From contig NZ_SNUW01000003.1 in NCBI RefSeq assembly GCF_004376845.1, positions 248,001 through 312,000 of the forward strand: 64,000 bases of DNA, written 5' to 3'. A model generated the notes under the pieces. It was not told the DNA's origin and searched no databases. It saw only the letters and a program-made list of their open reading frames with translations. Shown piece after piece: positions 63,712 to 64,000 of the stretch. A program made the position numbers and the translations under genes. Numbering within the stretch: position 1 is the first letter of the stretch; each line of letters begins with the position of its first letter. The stretch comes from Psychromonas algarum. GTDB lineage: Bacteria > Pseudomonadota > Gammaproteobacteria > Enterobacterales > Psychromonadaceae.

Positions 63712-64000
63712 TCAGCTAATAAGTCCAAAGCGGTCTTTTATCAGCTTTAAATAACGACGACTGACAGGAGCATGGTGTAATGAACGAGTAATAATTTCAG
63801 CAGATCCATTATCCAATAACTTAATTTCACGAATACAGGTTGGATTAATTAAGTACTGACGATGACAACGTATCAACTCAGTTTTCTCTTCTAATATTTT
63901 TAATGACAAGCTAGCCGTAAATTTATCTGAATCGGTTAATAGGTGTACGCCTGTTTGCTCAGACATCGCTATCTCAATTTTATTGGGTTCTAATAACAAG
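63712..64000 (-). CDS. LytTR response regulator, C-terminal part (BtsR-like), cut by window edge
   Basis: The frame runs to the window end, so the N-terminal receiver domain is missing. The visible 95 or so residues are a LytTR DNA-binding domain: R-C-H-R-Q-Y-L-I-N-P near 44, I-K-L-L-D-N-G-S-A-E near 59 and the closing P-V-S-R-R-Y-L-K. These resemble BtsR (YehT) of E. coli, which activates the pyruvate transporter gene btsT. The transporter gene and three LytTR-type sites lie immediately downstream, supporting the assignment. A sensor gene such as btsS would be expected just outside the window. Confidence 0.85.
   Translation of the reverse strand, partial: LLLEPNKIEIAMSEQTGVHLLTDSDKFTASLSLKILEEKTELIRCHRQYLINPTCIREIKLLDNGSAEIITRSLHHAPVSRRYLKLIKDRFGLIS

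Noticed and set aside
63712-64000. Short complete LytTR protein starting at the ATG near the window end
   Set aside because: The frame stays open to the edge and LytTR regulators carry an N-terminal receiver domain, so it is a truncated view of a longer gene.

Overview
The window is an AT-rich gammaproteobacterial chromosome segment, most likely from a Psychromonas-like marine bacterium. This is inferred from low GC, from gammaproteobacterial gene blocks (thrS-infC-rpmI-rplT, letA-letB-rsmF, cmoM next to elyC, rdgC, purT) and from Vibrio/Shewanella-style long PstA and PstC. No rRNA, tRNA, CRISPR array, prophage or intact insertion sequence was found.

Layout. From 1 to 16.3 kb, mostly on the minus strand, lie housekeeping genes: nlpI, secF-secD-yajC, tgt-queA, the phosphate uptake operon pstC-pstA-pstB-phoU behind a clear Pho box, then thrS-infC-rpmI-rplT (infC apparently starting at AUA) and the SOS gene yebG. 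From 16.5 to 21.9 kb on the plus strand is the lipid-transport module letA (split into two ORFs), letB (seven MCE domains) and rsmF.

From 21.9 to 46.1 kb everything is on the minus strand and forms one large exopolysaccharide (EPS) locus. Read in transcription order it holds a small low-complexity secreted-like protein, two polymerase/ligase-family membrane proteins, an epimerase, four GT2 glycosyltransferases, a GH16 glycanase, a flippase, a pyruvyl transferase, an acyltransferase, then an RTX calcium-binding protein with its own type I secretion ABC transporter and adaptor, then the initiating sugar-phosphate transferase, an outer-membrane barrel, a short Wza-like exporter, a Wzc-like tyrosine kinase, its PHP-type phosphatase and a VpsP-like TPR protein. 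The set resembles a succinoglycan (Exo) toolkit combined with a Vibrio-style matrix-protein operon (cabABC of V. vulnificus). The leader of the RTX gene carries a convincing c-di-GMP-I (GEMM-I) riboswitch, so synthesis of the matrix protein is probably tied directly to the second messenger that governs biofilm formation. This is the most interesting system in the window.

From 46.4 to 64 kb is a mosaic of core genes: cmoM, elyC, a DUF1737 protein, thiI, a protein with two degenerate GGDEF domains, yaeQ, a solitary leuB, a Nif3-family gene, phoR-phoB (also with a Pho box), rdgC, a second acyltransferase, purT, a sulA-like gene behind a textbook LexA box, and a short CstA-family transporter. Between the transporter and the 3' end of a BtsR-like LytTR regulator at the window edge sit three LytTR-type sites exactly 20 bp apart. 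Degenerate copies of a MITE-like palindromic repeat lie in three intergenic regions.
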